Numbered from the stretch's first letter, positions 40,914-52,011 are shown. The stretch is 64,000 bases of DNA from Mycolicibacterium crocinum (GCF_022370635.2 NZ_CP092362.2:4526001-4590000); one strand, 5' to 3'. The notes: generated from the sequence alone by a model not told the origin. Translations and numbers: made by a program.

Positions 40914-41507
40914 ATGGCAGTACATCTGACCCGCATTTATACCCGTACCGGTGACGACGGTACGTCGGGACTGAGTGATTTCTCACGGGTCGAGAAGAAC
41001 GACCCGCGGCTGGTCGCGTACGCCGACTGTGACGAGACGAACGCTGCGCTCGGAGTGGCCGTTGCACTCGGGCAACCCGCCGACGAGCTGCGCACGGTGC
41101 TGGTGCAGATCCAGAACGATCTCTTCGACGCGGGCGCCGACCTTTCCACCCCGGTGGTCGACAACCCGGAGTACCCGCCGCTGCGCATCACCGCGCCATA
41201 CGTTGAGCGGCTCGAGGCGTGGTGCGACCACTACAACGAGAACCTGCCGGCCCTGAACTCGTTCATCCTGCCCGGCGGCACCGCCTTATCGGCCCTGCTG
41301 CACGTGGCGCGAACCGTGACCCGACGGGCCGAACGCTCGGCATGGATCGCTGTGAAGGCCTACCCCGACACCGTCAGCCCGCTGCCGGCGCGCTACCTCA
41401 ACCGGCTTTCCGACCTGCTGTTCATCCTGTCGCGGGTGGCCAATCCCGACGGCGACGTGCTGTGGCAGCCCGGCGGCGCCAAAGCCGAAGGGCCCACGAA
41501 GAAGTAA
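40914..41507 (+). CDS. Corrinoid adenosyltransferase, PduO type
   Basis: Transfers adenosyl from ATP to cob(I)alamin, making the cofactor for methylmalonyl-CoA mutase; this links it to the epimerase at 28072. 197 residues. The N-terminal ATP loop TRTGDDGTS lies at 10-18, with RTVTRRAERSAW in the core helix and YLNRLSDLLFILSRVAN near the end. Equivalent to Rv1314c. Divergent from murA. Confidence 0.95.
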   Translation: MAVHLTRIYTRTGDDGTSGLSDFSRVEKNDPRLVAYADCDETNAALGVAVALGQPADELRTVLVQIQNDLFDAGADLSTPVVDNPEYPPLRITAPYVERLEAWCDHYNENLPALNSFILPGGTALSALLHVARTVTRRAERSAWIAVKAYPDTVSPLPARYLNRLSDLLFILSRVANPDGDVLWQPGGAKAEGPTKK

Positions 41508-41508
41508 C

Positions 41509-41952
41509 TCAGGCGGTGCGGCGCCGCGCCCGCGGCGACGGACTGGACTCGACCCAGGATAGAAACGCCGTCAGCGCCCCGCGATCCAGCGCCATCTCGT
41601 ATCCGCGCCAGCGGTCGAGGGTGGTGTCGTGCAGTTGGAGCACGACGATCGCGTCGGACATGATGTCGAACTCGTCGCCGCGCGGGCCGCGTCGGGAAAT
41701 GACCTCCAGCCCACGCCGGCTCAGCCGGCGATCCGGCCACCAGCGCAGGCTCGACAACCGATAGAACCTGGCTTCGTCACCGCGATACCGGATGACCCCG
41801 TGCCGCCAGCCGTGGCCGCCGACCGCGGGGGTGTCCCGCAGGATCGCGGCGGTGCCGCCCTGCCGAAGCTTCCACAGCCGGTAGGTCAGCGCGACGACGA
41901 CGAGAATCAGCACAGTGACCAGCGCGACCATGAAGATCATCGGCGCGCTCAT
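41509..41952 (-). CDS. DUF2550 membrane-anchored protein (Rv1312-like)
   Basis: 147 residues: one N-terminal membrane helix (residues 4-26), a short basic linker and a soluble domain (GWRHGVIRYRGDEARFYRL, RRGPRGDEFDIMSDAIVVLQ). Always found after atpC in mycobacteria, here 17 bases downstream, so probably part of the atp operon. Function unknown. Convergent with pduO, one base apart. Confidence 0.88.
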   Translation of the reverse strand: MSAPMIFMVALVTVLILVVVALTYRLWKLRQGGTAAILRDTPAVGGHGWRHGVIRYRGDEARFYRLSSLRWWPDRRLSRRGLEVISRRGPRGDEFDIMSDAIVVLQLHDTTLDRWRGYEMALDRGALTAFLSWVESSPSPRARRRTA

Positions 41953-41969
41953 CAGTCGCTGGCTCTCGG

Positions 41970-42335
41970 CTAGTCGATCTGGCCTAGGGCGCGCAGCCGC
42001 GCCCGTCCCCGAGCAGCGGTCGCCGGATCATCGGAATCGGCATCGGATTTCGCCGCATCCGCGTTGATCTCGGACTCGAACTCCGCGGACTCGGCGAGGA
42101 TCGTCACGCCCTCCTCGGTGACCGACAGGAAGCCGCCGTCGACGGCGATGCGCAGATCGTCCTCGCCCTCCCGCTCGACACGGACCATCGCGTCCTCGAC
42201 GAGCTGTGCGACGAGCGGGATGTGCCGAGGCAGGATGCCGATCTCGCCGGCGGTGGTGCGGGTGAAGACGAACGTCGCCTTACCCGACCAGATCTTGCGC
42301 TCGACGGCGACGATGTCGACGTCCAATTCGGCCAT
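41970..42335 (-). CDS. atpC: ATP synthase epsilon subunit
   Basis: 121 residues of F1 central stalk. N-terminal beta-sandwich with GEIGILPRHIPLVAQL, then the short mycobacterial C-terminal helices (ARGRARLRALGQID). Part of the rotary catalyst on the cytoplasmic side. Start ATG 27 bases after atpD. Confidence 0.96.
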   Translation of the reverse strand: MAELDVDIVAVERKIWSGKATFVFTRTTAGEIGILPRHIPLVAQLVEDAMVRVEREGEDDLRIAVDGGFLSVTEEGVTILAESAEFESEINADAAKSDADSDDPATAARGRARLRALGQID

Positions 42336-42362
42336 CTCACATCACCTTTCGCGTCGTGAAGG

Positions 42363-43793
<1,431 letters not shown>

Positions 43794-43816
43794 TCTCTCT
43801 TCGCTTCCTATCGGGC

Positions 43817-44740
43817 CTATTTCGCGTCGGCCAGCGCGTTGGCGCCGCCGACGATTTCGCTGATTTCCTGAGTGATCTGCGCCTGACGCTCGCGGTTGGC
43901 CGCCAGCGTGAGTGCCTTGATCAGATCGTCGGCGTTGTCGGTCGCCGACTTCATGGCGCGTCGGCGGGACGCCGACTCCGACGCCGCCGCCTCGAGCAGC
44001 GCCGCGTACACGCGCGTCGCGATATAGCGCGGCAGTAGCGAGTCGAACAATTCCTCGGCGTTGGGCTCGAACGAGAACAGCGTCTGCGGGCCGGAATCCT
44101 CTTCACCGACGTACTCGACCACCAACGGGGCGATCCGCAGCGCGGTCGCGGTCTGCGACAGCATCGACCGGAACTCCGTCGAGACGATGTGCAGCTCGTC
44201 GACACCGAGGATGCCGTCGGCTCCGGCGTCGTCACCCTCGTCGTCGACACCGGACATGAACGCCGTCACCAGGGTGTCGGCGATCTCCTTGGCGTTCTCG
44301 TATTCGGGACGCTCGGAGAAGCCGGTCCACGACTCCACGACCTTGCGCTGACGGAAGTTGTAGTAGCCCAGCGCTTTCCGGCCGACGACGTAGAGCACCG
44401 GATCCTTGCCCTCTTCCCGCAGCAGCGAGAAGAGCTCCTCGGCACGGCGCAACACGTTCGCGTTGTAGCCGCCGCACAAGCCACGATCCGACGAGACCAC
44501 CAGCACACCGGCCCGCCGGGGGTTCTCCCGCGCGACGAGCAGTGGGTGGTCCAGTGCGCTGGCACCCGCCAGTTCGGTGAGCATGCTGGTGATCTGGCTG
44601 GAGTAGGGCCGAGCCGCATCAACGCGGGCCTGCGCCTTGGCGATCCGCGACGTGGCGATCAGCTCCTGGGCCTTCGTGATCTTCTTGATCGACGAGGCGG
44701 AGCGGATACGACCGCGTAGTTCGCGAAGTGTGGCTGCCAT
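43817..44740 (-). CDS. atpG: ATP synthase gamma subunit
   Basis: 307 residues, central rotor shaft. N- and C-terminal coiled-coil helices (ATLRELRGRIRS; RERQAQITQEISEIVGGANA). The loop DDEGDDAGADGILG at about 165-178 is the mycobacteria-specific insertion known to damp ATP hydrolysis. Overlaps nothing; 18 bases after atpA. Confidence 0.97.
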   Translation of the reverse strand: MAATLRELRGRIRSASSIKKITKAQELIATSRIAKAQARVDAARPYSSQITSMLTELAGASALDHPLLVARENPRRAGVLVVSSDRGLCGGYNANVLRRAEELFSLLREEGKDPVLYVVGRKALGYYNFRQRKVVESWTGFSERPEYENAKEIADTLVTAFMSGVDDEGDDAGADGILGVDELHIVSTEFRSMLSQTATALRIAPLVVEYVGEEDSGPQTLFSFEPNAEELFDSLLPRYIATRVYAALLEAAASESASRRRAMKSATDNADDLIKALTLAANRERQAQITQEISEIVGGANALADAK

Positions 44741-44758
44741 TTTCTTATAGCTCTTCTA

Positions 44759-46408
44759 CTAGTTCTTTTTGGGCGCCGGCTTTTTGACCTTGACGGATTC
44801 CTTCTCCAGGTCATCGGGGTCCAGTGCCTCGGCCTCGTGCTCGTCGGCGACAACGGAGCTGCCGTCGGAGGCGGCGAAGCCCTTCTTGAACTCGTTGATG
44901 ACGGAGACCAGCTTCTCCTCGGCCTCTTCGGAGAGTTTCTTGGATTCCTTGATACCGCTGAGGATCTCGGAGTGGCTGGCCTTGACGTGCTCGAGGAACT
45001 CCGACTCGAAGCGCGAGACGTCTTCGGCCGGAACGGAATCCAGGTGCCCCTGGGTGCCGAGGAAGATCGCGACGACCTGATCCTCGACGGGCATCGGGCT
45101 GTACTGGGCCTGCTTGAGCAGCTCGACCAGGCGCACACCGCGGTCCAGCTGTGCCTTCGAGGCGGCGTCCAGGTCGGAGGCGAAGGCCGCGAAGGCCTCC
45201 AGCTCGCGGTACTGCGACAGGTCCAGACGCAGCGAGCCCGCGACCTCTTTCATGGCCTTGATCTGAGCGGCACCACCGACGCGGGACACCGACACACCGA
45301 CGTTCACGGCCGGGCGCACACCCTGGTTGAACAGATCCGACTCCAGGAAGCACTGGCCGTCGGTGATCGAGATGACGTTGGTCGGGATGAACGCCGAGAT
45401 GTCGTTGGCCTTGGTCTCGATGATCGGCAGACCGGTCATCGAACCGCCACCGAGCTCGTCCGACAGCTTCGCGCAACGCTCCAGCAGACGGGAGTGCAGG
45501 TAGAAGACGTCGCCGGGGAATGCCTCGCGGCCCGGCGGGCGGCGCAGCAGCAGCGAGATCGCGCGGTAGGCGTCGGCCTGCTTGGACAGATCGTCGAACA
45601 CGATCAGCACGTGCTTGCCGTTGTACATCCAGTGCTGGCCGATGGCCGAACCCGTGTAGGGCGCAAGCCATTTGAAGCCGGCGGCATCCGAAGCCGGGGC
45701 CGCGACGATGGTGGTGTACTCCATCGCGCCACCCTCTTCGAGGGCCCGCTTCACCGAGGCGATCGTGGTGCCCTTCTGGCCGATCGCGACGTAGACGCAG
45801 CGCACCTGCTGCTTGGGATCGCCGGTCTCCCAAGCTTCCCGCTGGTTGAGGATGGTGTCGACGCAGACGGCGGTCTTGCCGGTCTTGCGGTCGCCGATGA
45901 TCAGCTGGCGCTGACCGCGGCCGATCGGGGTCATCGCGTCGATGGCCTTGATGCCGGTCTGCAGCGGCTCACCGACGCCCTGACGCTGCACCACCGACGG
46001 CGCCTGCAGTTCAAGCTCGCGGCGCTCCTCGGCCTCGATGTCGCCCTGACCGTCGAGCGGCTGGCCCAGCGGGTTGATGACGCGGCCCAGGAAGGCGTCG
46101 CCGACCGGGACCGAGAGCACCTCGCCGGTGCGCTTGACCTGCTGGCCCTCTTCGATCTTCTCGAACTCACCCAGGATGACCGCGCCGACGCTGTGCTCGT
46201 CGAGGTTCAGCGCCACACCGAGGACGCCACCGGGGAACTCCAGCAGCTCCTGGGTCATCACCGAGGGCAGACCCTCGACGTGGGCGATGCCGTCGCCGGC
46301 GTCGATGACGGTGCCGATCTCCTCGCGCTCGGAGTCCGCCTCGAAGCTCGAGACGTAGTCCTTGATGGCGCCCTGGATGTCGTCAGCCGAGATTGTCAAC
46401 TCTGCCAT
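44759..46408 (-). CDS. atpA: ATP synthase alpha subunit
   Basis: 549 residues. Walker A GDRKTGKT at 172-179. The C-terminus from about 514 (SVVADEHEAEALDPDDLEKE, then basic, ending KKPAPKKN) is the mycobacterial alpha extension reported to suppress ATP hydrolysis. Rest of the sequence is standard for the non-catalytic F1 subunit. Confidence 0.98.
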   Translation of the reverse strand: MAELTISADDIQGAIKDYVSSFEADSEREEIGTVIDAGDGIAHVEGLPSVMTQELLEFPGGVLGVALNLDEHSVGAVILGEFEKIEEGQQVKRTGEVLSVPVGDAFLGRVINPLGQPLDGQGDIEAEERRELELQAPSVVQRQGVGEPLQTGIKAIDAMTPIGRGQRQLIIGDRKTGKTAVCVDTILNQREAWETGDPKQQVRCVYVAIGQKGTTIASVKRALEEGGAMEYTTIVAAPASDAAGFKWLAPYTGSAIGQHWMYNGKHVLIVFDDLSKQADAYRAISLLLRRPPGREAFPGDVFYLHSRLLERCAKLSDELGGGSMTGLPIIETKANDISAFIPTNVISITDGQCFLESDLFNQGVRPAVNVGVSVSRVGGAAQIKAMKEVAGSLRLDLSQYRELEAFAAFASDLDAASKAQLDRGVRLVELLKQAQYSPMPVEDQVVAIFLGTQGHLDSVPAEDVSRFESEFLEHVKASHSEILSGIKESKKLSEEAEEKLVSVINEFKKGFAASDGSSVVADEHEAEALDPDDLEKESVKVKKPAPKKN

Positions 46409-46467
46409 GGCTTTTCGTCTTCCTGCCTTTGTTTTGGGTCTTGGGTGGTTCGGGCTTTTCAGCCGGA

Positions 46468-47799
46468 TCAGTCGGGCAATTTGGTCACAGCTGCGGCGAG
46501 CCGCGAGGACAACGTCCCGTCGATCACCTCGTCGCCGACGGCGACCGAAAGGCCGCCCAGCAGTTCAGGATCGACATTCAGCTGTACCGAAACTGGGTGG
46601 TTGTAGATGCGGGTCAGCACCTCGGTCAACCGGGAGCGCTGCTCGCCGCTGAGTTCGGCGGCCGAACTCACCTGAGCGACGACCTCGCCGCGGCGGGCGA
46701 CGGCCAGCTGAGCCAGTGCCAGCACGGCTTCGTCGGCGCGGCTGCCGCGCAGCAGGCTGATGGTCTGCACGAGCAGTGCGGTTGCGGTCGCGTTCGCACC
46801 GGTGCCGTCACCGAGGATTTTGCGCAGCAACTCGACCCGGCCGGCCGCCGGCGCGGAGTAGTCGCCGAGAAGCGACGTCAGCCGGGGCTGCTGATCGAGG
46901 ACACGGGTGAAGCGGAAGAGCTGCTCCTCCACCTCGTCGGCCTGGTTGTCGCGTTCGGCGCGGACCAACAGAGCCAGCCGCGCGACGTGCTCGACAGCGT
47001 CGACCAGATCCTCGGTCAGCGACCAGCGCACCGAGGCCGCGGTTTCCAGCAGCGTCAGGGTGTTGTCCCCGACCTTGCCGTCCAGCAGTTGGTGGACGAG
47101 CCGCTTCTTGGCGTCGACCTCACCGGAGGCCTCGGCCAGGTGGCGGGCCAGGATCGGTTCGCGGATCAGCAGTCCGGTGACGGCGGTGAGCTCATCGGCC
47201 AACGTGGACAGGTCGTCAGCGGACAGGCCCGACGACACCTCGTCGAACTTCCCCACGACCTCGGCCTGCGCGGCCCGGCTGGCCGAGCGCAGCTCCGAAC
47301 CGGTCTCCGGCGTGAAGGCGGCCGGGGCCATCGAATCCAGTTCGTCGAGGAACCGGTCGACGGTGGCCGACTGCGCCTGCTCGTCGGCGACGTGGGCGCG
47401 AACCAACTCGCCGGCGCGCCGCACCGACTCACTGCCGAGGTCCTGGCGCAGTTGCCGGATCAGCTGGGCACGCAGCAACTGAACCTGCTGCGCGCCTTGA
47501 ACTTTGATTCGCTCCACCTCGACATCGGCCTGCGCGCGTAGCTGCTCGGTGATGCCCTGGGCATCGGTCCGCGCCTCTTCGACGATGCGCTTGGCCTCAG
47601 CCTTGGCCTCATCGACCCGCTTGGCGTGATGCTTGTCGGCGTCGGCCACCCGCTGGGAAGCCTTGGCGCTCTCGTCGAGCTGAGTGCGCACCGCCTCCTT
47701 CTGGTTGGCCATCATGCGCTTCAGCGGCGGCACCACGTACCGCCAGATGATCGCGACGATGACCGCGAAGCCGATGAGCTGTCCGATGAAGGTTGACAT
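46468..47799 (-). CDS. atpH: ATP synthase fused b-delta subunit
   Basis: 443 residues. Residues 1-25 are a membrane helix (STFIGQLIGFAVIVAIIWRY), followed by a long coiled coil of b type (to about 170), then the delta domain (about 175-443) that caps F1. This fusion is characteristic of mycobacteria and works beside the separate b subunit encoded by atpF, four bases upstream. Confidence 0.97.
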   Translation of the reverse strand: MSTFIGQLIGFAVIVAIIWRYVVPPLKRMMANQKEAVRTQLDESAKASQRVADADKHHAKRVDEAKAEAKRIVEEARTDAQGITEQLRAQADVEVERIKVQGAQQVQLLRAQLIRQLRQDLGSESVRRAGELVRAHVADEQAQSATVDRFLDELDSMAPAAFTPETGSELRSASRAAQAEVVGKFDEVSSGLSADDLSTLADELTAVTGLLIREPILARHLAEASGEVDAKKRLVHQLLDGKVGDNTLTLLETAASVRWSLTEDLVDAVEHVARLALLVRAERDNQADEVEEQLFRFTRVLDQQPRLTSLLGDYSAPAAGRVELLRKILGDGTGANATATALLVQTISLLRGSRADEAVLALAQLAVARRGEVVAQVSSAAELSGEQRSRLTEVLTRIYNHPVSVQLNVDPELLGGLSVAVGDEVIDGTLSSRLAAAVTKLPD

Positions 47800-47802
47800 G
47801 TC

Positions 47803-48315
47803 CTACCGTCCCGACGCCGTAGACGCCGACTCGCTGGAGACCTCGACACCAAGGACGCGACTGGCCAACGTGGCCGACAGAGAGTCCACCGACGACCTCA
47901 GGTCGTCCGAGATGGCATCGCTCTGCTGCTTGAGCTGATCCGCCGCCTGCTGCAGGGTGGCTGCCGCCTCCTCGCTGGCGCGGGCACGGTGCTCCTCGAC
48001 GATCTTGCGACCCTCGGCCCGGGCCTCATCGCGGATACCCGACGCCTCGGCGCGGGCCGCAGCCATCTCCTTCTGGTAGTCGGAGTCGGCGGCGGCGTCG
48101 AGCTCGGTGGCCTTGCGGTTGTCCTCGGTGGTCTTGGCGACCATCTTCTCGCGCTCACCGAGCACCTTCTGGACCGGCGGCACGACGAACTTGCCGATCA
48201 CGCCCAGCACGATCAGGAAGATCGCGAGTACGAAGAAGAAGGTGCCGTTGGGGACGAGGAAGTTCGACGTTCCGCCTTCCTCGGCCGCCAACAGGGTGAC
48301 GCTGTGCTCCCCCAT
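47803..48315 (-). CDS. atpF: ATP synthase b subunit
   Basis: 170 residues. Membrane helix at about 24-46 (FFFVLAIFLIVLGVIGKFVV), then an Ala/Glu/Arg-rich coiled coil forming half of the peripheral stalk, the other half being the b part of the fused atpH product. Five bases after atpE. Confidence 0.96.
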   Translation of the reverse strand: MGEHSVTLLAAEEGGTSNFLVPNGTFFFVLAIFLIVLGVIGKFVVPPVQKVLGEREKMVAKTTEDNRKATELDAAADSDYQKEMAAARAEASGIRDEARAEGRKIVEEHRARASEEAAATLQQAADQLKQQSDAISDDLRSSVDSLSATLASRVLGVEVSSESASTASGR

Positions 48316-48320
48316 GCCGA

Positions 48321-48572
48321 CTAGGAAGCGCCAGGCGTGGCGAACACGAACAGGGCCATGAACGCCAGGTTGATGAAGTACGCCGCCTCCACCAGACCAA
48401 CGGTGATGAAGAACGGGGTGAACAGCCGGCCCTGGGCCTCAGGCTGCCGGGCGATGCCGGAAATCAGGGCGTTACCGGCGATGCCGTCACCGATACCGGC
48501 GCCGATGGCGCCGCCGCCCAGAATGAGGCCGCCGCCGATCAGGGCGCCCATAACGATCTGTGGGTCTGCCAT
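48321..48572 (-). CDS. atpE: ATP synthase c subunit
   Basis: 83 residues, two membrane helices of the proton-driven ring. Glu62 (GLVEAAYF) is the proton carrier. Residues that contact bedaquiline keep the susceptible form: Asp29, Ala64, Tyr65 and Ile67 (M. tuberculosis 28, 63, 64 and 66). A GGAGG stands before the ATG. Confidence 0.98.
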   Translation of the reverse strand: MADPQIVMGALIGGGLILGGGAIGAGIGDGIAGNALISGIARQPEAQGRLFTPFFITVGLVEAAYFINLAFMALFVFATPGAS

Positions 48573-48643
48573 TCCTTATCCTCCTTGGTTGCTGGTAGGA
48601 GCCCTACCAGGTGAGTGGGTGGTTCGGGGGTCGAACACGTCTA

Positions 48644-49399
48644 TTAGTGGTGATCCTCTTCCAGTTCCATCGACTGGCTGAAGTACAGGATGGTCAGTAG
48701 CGCGAAGATGAACGCCTGGATCAGGCCGACGAACAAGTCGAACGTCTTCCAGATCGCGTTGGGCGCCCACATGATGTACGGCGGGAACAGCGCGATCAGC
48801 GCGACCATGATGCCGCCGGCGAAGATGTTGCCGAAAAGTCGGAGCGACAACGAGATCGGCTTGGCCAGTTCCTCGACGAGGTTGATCGGGGCGAGGAACG
48901 CGACGTGGCCCTTCAGCAGCTTGACCGGGTGGCCGAGCAGACCGCGGCGCCAGATGCCGGCAGCGTGGTAGCAGAAGAACACGAACAGCGCGAGCGCCAG
49001 CACAAAGTTGATGTCGGCGGCCGGCGGCTTGAGCAACTCGTGCGTGCCACCGTCGGCGGTTCCGTACTGGACGGGCAGCACCGAGATCCAGTTGGCGATC
49101 AGGATGAAGATGAACAGCGCCACCGCCAGCGGCAGCACGAACGGGGCGATCTTCATGCCGATCGCGGATTCGATCTGGCCGCGCATCTGGGTGGTCAGCG
49201 TCTCCCACAGCAACTGCACGCCGCTGGGCACCCCGGTCGAGGTGACCTTGGCCCGCAGCACGAACGCCAGCGCGATCACGATCACCGCGGCGATCGCCGT
49301 CGCCATGATGGTGTCGACGTTGACCGTCAGACCCAGCCACTTGGCGGTGTCGTGGTGGCCGACCTCGATGGCGGCCTCGGCGAGGATTCGTTCACTCAT
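48644..49399 (-). CDS. atpB: ATP synthase a subunit
   Basis: 251 residues, five to six membrane helices. The essential Arg187 is in ISLSLRLFGN, and the C-terminal helix IQAFIFALLTILYFSQS lines the proton half-channel. Seven bases after atpI and about 70 before atpE. Confidence 0.97.
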   Translation of the reverse strand: MSERILAEAAIEVGHHDTAKWLGLTVNVDTIMATAIAAVIVIALAFVLRAKVTSTGVPSGVQLLWETLTTQMRGQIESAIGMKIAPFVLPLAVALFIFILIANWISVLPVQYGTADGGTHELLKPPAADINFVLALALFVFFCYHAAGIWRRGLLGHPVKLLKGHVAFLAPINLVEELAKPISLSLRLFGNIFAGGIMVALIALFPPYIMWAPNAIWKTFDLFVGLIQAFIFALLTILYFSQSMELEEDHH

Positions 49400-49406
49400 C
49401 GCGTGG

Positions 49407-49883
49407 TCAATCCTTCGGTGCTTCGTCAGCGGAGCCGGCAGCTCCGGGGCTTGCGATCACGTCGGCGTCGGTCTCACCGGTGCGGATCTTCTTCCACACC
49501 GGCAACGCCGTGCTCAAAACCAGGAGAACCTGGAACAACGCCAGGCCGAAGAGGACGCCCAGACCGAGCGGGCGGAAGATGATGGCGATGGCCAGGCCGA
49601 TCGTCGTGATCACCAGCAGCCGGGTCGCGGAGTTCAGCGCCATCTTGCGCTTGAGCGGATGATCGCCTGCGGTGATCGACTCGACCGACCGCTGGACCAG
49701 AACCGCGTTGATCAAGCCGAGCGCCAGGCCCACCCCGAAGAACACCCCGAACAGCAGGTAGCCGGCCAGCGCGGCCAGAACCACCGCAAGCGCGGTCAGG
49801 GCAGCACAGATCGCAAGGAGCCGAACGGGCCGGAAGGCAACGGACGGGAACACCAACGGCGCATCTTGCGCTGGTGTCGTCAC
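49407..49883 (-). CDS. AtpI-like membrane protein (Rv1303-like)
   Basis: 158 residues from GTG 49881-49883, with GAGGTGA four bases before it. Four hydrophobic helices at about 26-45, 50-66, 88-105 and 110-128, the layout of the small protein that precedes atpB in many operons and is thought to help c-ring assembly. First gene of the operon. Sequence identity to classical AtpI is low. Confidence 0.85.
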   Translation of the reverse strand: MTTPAQDAPLVFPSVAFRPVRLLAICAALTALAVVLAALAGYLLFGVFFGVGLALGLINAVLVQRSVESITAGDHPLKRKMALNSATRLLVITTIGLAIAIIFRPLGLGVLFGLALFQVLLVLSTALPVWKKIRTGETDADVIASPGAAGSADEAPKD

Positions 49884-50121
49884 AGGTTCACCTCAATCTT
49901 GCGTTCTGGGGAGCCGGTCATCGAGTGATTCGTCGTCCTGGTCCGCCGAGCGTATCGGAGGGCGACAGGCGCGCTGGAATCACCCAAGGGGCAGCTCCCT
50001 TTGTCGGTCGTAAATCGGCGCCGATCGGGCGTGACTCCGATGGGCCGGGCCGGCAACCCGCGAGGTTTCTTCGGGTTCTGCCAGTAACGTACCACATGGT
50101 AGACGGCTAAAAACACGTCTA

Positions 50122-51324
50122 CTACTCACTGTCGTAAAGTGCCTCGTAATCGTCATCTCGACGCCGCAAAAGCGGGATCAGGGTGACCACGATGGCGACC
50201 ACGATCGCGGCCAGCATGACCGCCCCGGTGTATCGCGGGTCGAAGAAAATGGTGGCGGCCGCACCGAACGCGATGATGCCCACCCACAGGTAGATCAGCA
50301 GGACCGCACGGCGATGGGAGTGCCCGATCTGCAGCAGCCGGTGATGCAGATGCATCTTGTCCGGACTCAGCGGACTGCGGCCGGCGCGGGTGCGGCGGAC
50401 GATGGCGAGCAACGTGTCCAGTGCCGGCACCAGCATTACCGCGAATACCAGAAGGAACGGTGAGAGCAGCGCGAAGACGTCGCGCGCACCGTAGGCGCTC
50501 TGCGAGATCGGGCCGGCCGCGGTGGTGGAGGCGGCGGCCAGCATCAGGCCGATGAGCATCGAACCGGAGTCGCCCATGAAGATCTTCGCGCGGTAGAAGT
50601 TGTGCGGCAGGAACCCCAGGCACGCACCGGCCAGCACCACCGAGATCACCGCGGGCGGGTAGAACAGCACGTCGCCGCCGTGGTCGCGAAGCAGGCCGAC
50701 CGAGAAGATGCAGATGGCCAACGCGGTGATCAGCCCCAGGCCGGCGGCCAGACCGTCGAGGCCGTCGACGAAGTTCATCGCGTTCACGATCGACACCGTC
50801 AGCGCCAGCGTCAGCAGGATCGAGGACACCTGGTCCAGCACGATCGTGCCGACACCGCCGAGCGGGATGTACAGCACGCTCCACGCCACGCCCATGGTGA
50901 CCAGCACGCTGGCCGCGGTGATCTGGCCGGCGAATTTGGTCAGCGCGTCCAGGCCCCACCGGTCGTCGATCAGGCCTATGCCCATGATCAGGCCGCCGGC
51001 GACCACGACCGCGGGCATGCCCGAGGAGTAGATGAAGCCACGGGTGAGCGCGGGCAACTGCGATGCCAGGAAGACGGCGACCACGACGCCGACGTACATC
51101 GCCAGCCCGCCCATCCGCGGCGTCGGCTTGAGGTGGACGTCGCGTTCGCGGGGGTAGGCCACCGCGCCGACCCGGGTGGCGAACACCCGCACCCAGCCGG
51201 TGGCGAAGTAGGTGATGATCGCGGCGGTCAGCCCGACAAGGGCCAACTCCCGCAACGGAACACCGGCGCCACGGTCAGCGAGCGCGAGCGTGGTGCTCGC
51301 GACGAATTCGGATGTGCTGACCAT
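50122..51324 (-). CDS. wecA: Undecaprenyl-phosphate N-acetylglucosamine-1-phosphate transferase
   Basis: Starts arabinogalactan linker synthesis by loading GlcNAc-1-P onto decaprenyl phosphate. 400 residues with about 11 membrane helices. NFVDGLDGLAAG and FYRAKIFMGDSGSM carry the catalytic aspartates, and KMHLHHRLLQIGHSHR is the carbohydrate-recognition loop. Called Rfe in M. tuberculosis (Rv1302). 33 bases after tsaC. Confidence 0.95.
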   Translation of the reverse strand: MVSTSEFVASTTLALADRGAGVPLRELALVGLTAAIITYFATGWVRVFATRVGAVAYPRERDVHLKPTPRMGGLAMYVGVVVAVFLASQLPALTRGFIYSSGMPAVVVAGGLIMGIGLIDDRWGLDALTKFAGQITAASVLVTMGVAWSVLYIPLGGVGTIVLDQVSSILLTLALTVSIVNAMNFVDGLDGLAAGLGLITALAICIFSVGLLRDHGGDVLFYPPAVISVVLAGACLGFLPHNFYRAKIFMGDSGSMLIGLMLAAASTTAAGPISQSAYGARDVFALLSPFLLVFAVMLVPALDTLLAIVRRTRAGRSPLSPDKMHLHHRLLQIGHSHRRAVLLIYLWVGIIAFGAAATIFFDPRYTGAVMLAAIVVAIVVTLIPLLRRRDDDYEALYDSE

Positions 51325-51357
51325 CGCAAAAACCGTACTGCACGAATCTGTGGCGGC

Positions 51358-52011
51358 TCAGGCGGTCAGGGAGGCGACGTCGGTGCCCAGCACCTCGGCG
51401 ATGGCCGCGGCGCTGATCGGCCCCTCCCGCAGCAGTCGCGGTGTGGACCCGGTCAGGTCGACGATCGTCGAGGCGGCCTGCTCCGGCGATGTCCCGGCAT
51501 CGAGATACACCTGGACCAGGTCGCCCAGTTGGCGCTGCGCCTCCTCGGAAGTGGTCGCGGCCGGACGGCCGGACAGGTTGGCGCTAGAGACGGCCATCGG
51601 CCCGGTCTCACGAAGCAACTCGAGCGCCACTGGGTGCAGCGGCATCCGCAGCATCACGGTCCCCCGCGCGTCGCCGAGATCCCACTGCAGCGAGGGGGCT
51701 TGCTGCACAACCAAGCTCAGCGCCCCGGGCCAGAACGCGCGGATCAGTTCGCGGGCGCTGTGCGGCACCGAATACACCAGGCCCTCGATCGTGTGCCAGG
51801 AGCCGACCAGCACACCGACCGGCATATCGCGCCCGCGGCCCTTGGCTGCCAGCAGCGCCGCGACGGCGCCATTGTCGAAGGCGTCGGCCCCGATGCCGTA
51901 GACGGTGTCGGTGGGCATCACGACCAGCCGGCTGCTCTTGACCGCCGCCGCGGCGGCGGCGATGGCATCGGCGCGCTGGTGCGGGTCGGTGCAGTCGAAC
52001 ACCTGGGTCAC
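51358..52011 (-). CDS. tsaC: L-threonylcarbamoyladenylate synthase (TsaC/Sua5)
   Basis: Makes the intermediate for t6A37 in tRNA. 217 residues from GTG 52009-52011, overlapping the prmC stop (GTGA), with GGAG five bases before; the frame open to 52038 is not needed. MPTDTVYGIGADAF, KGRGRDMPVGVL and SSANLSG are the family signatures. The short TsaC form without the Sua5 linker domain. Equivalent to Rv1301. Confidence 0.95.
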   Translation of the reverse strand: MTQVFDCTDPHQRADAIAAAAAAVKSSRLVVMPTDTVYGIGADAFDNGAVAALLAAKGRGRDMPVGVLVGSWHTIEGLVYSVPHSARELIRAFWPGALSLVVQQAPSLQWDLGDARGTVMLRMPLHPVALELLRETGPMAVSSANLSGRPAATTSEEAQRQLGDLVQVYLDAGTSPEQAASTIVDLTGSTPRLLREGPISAAAIAEVLGTDVASLTA

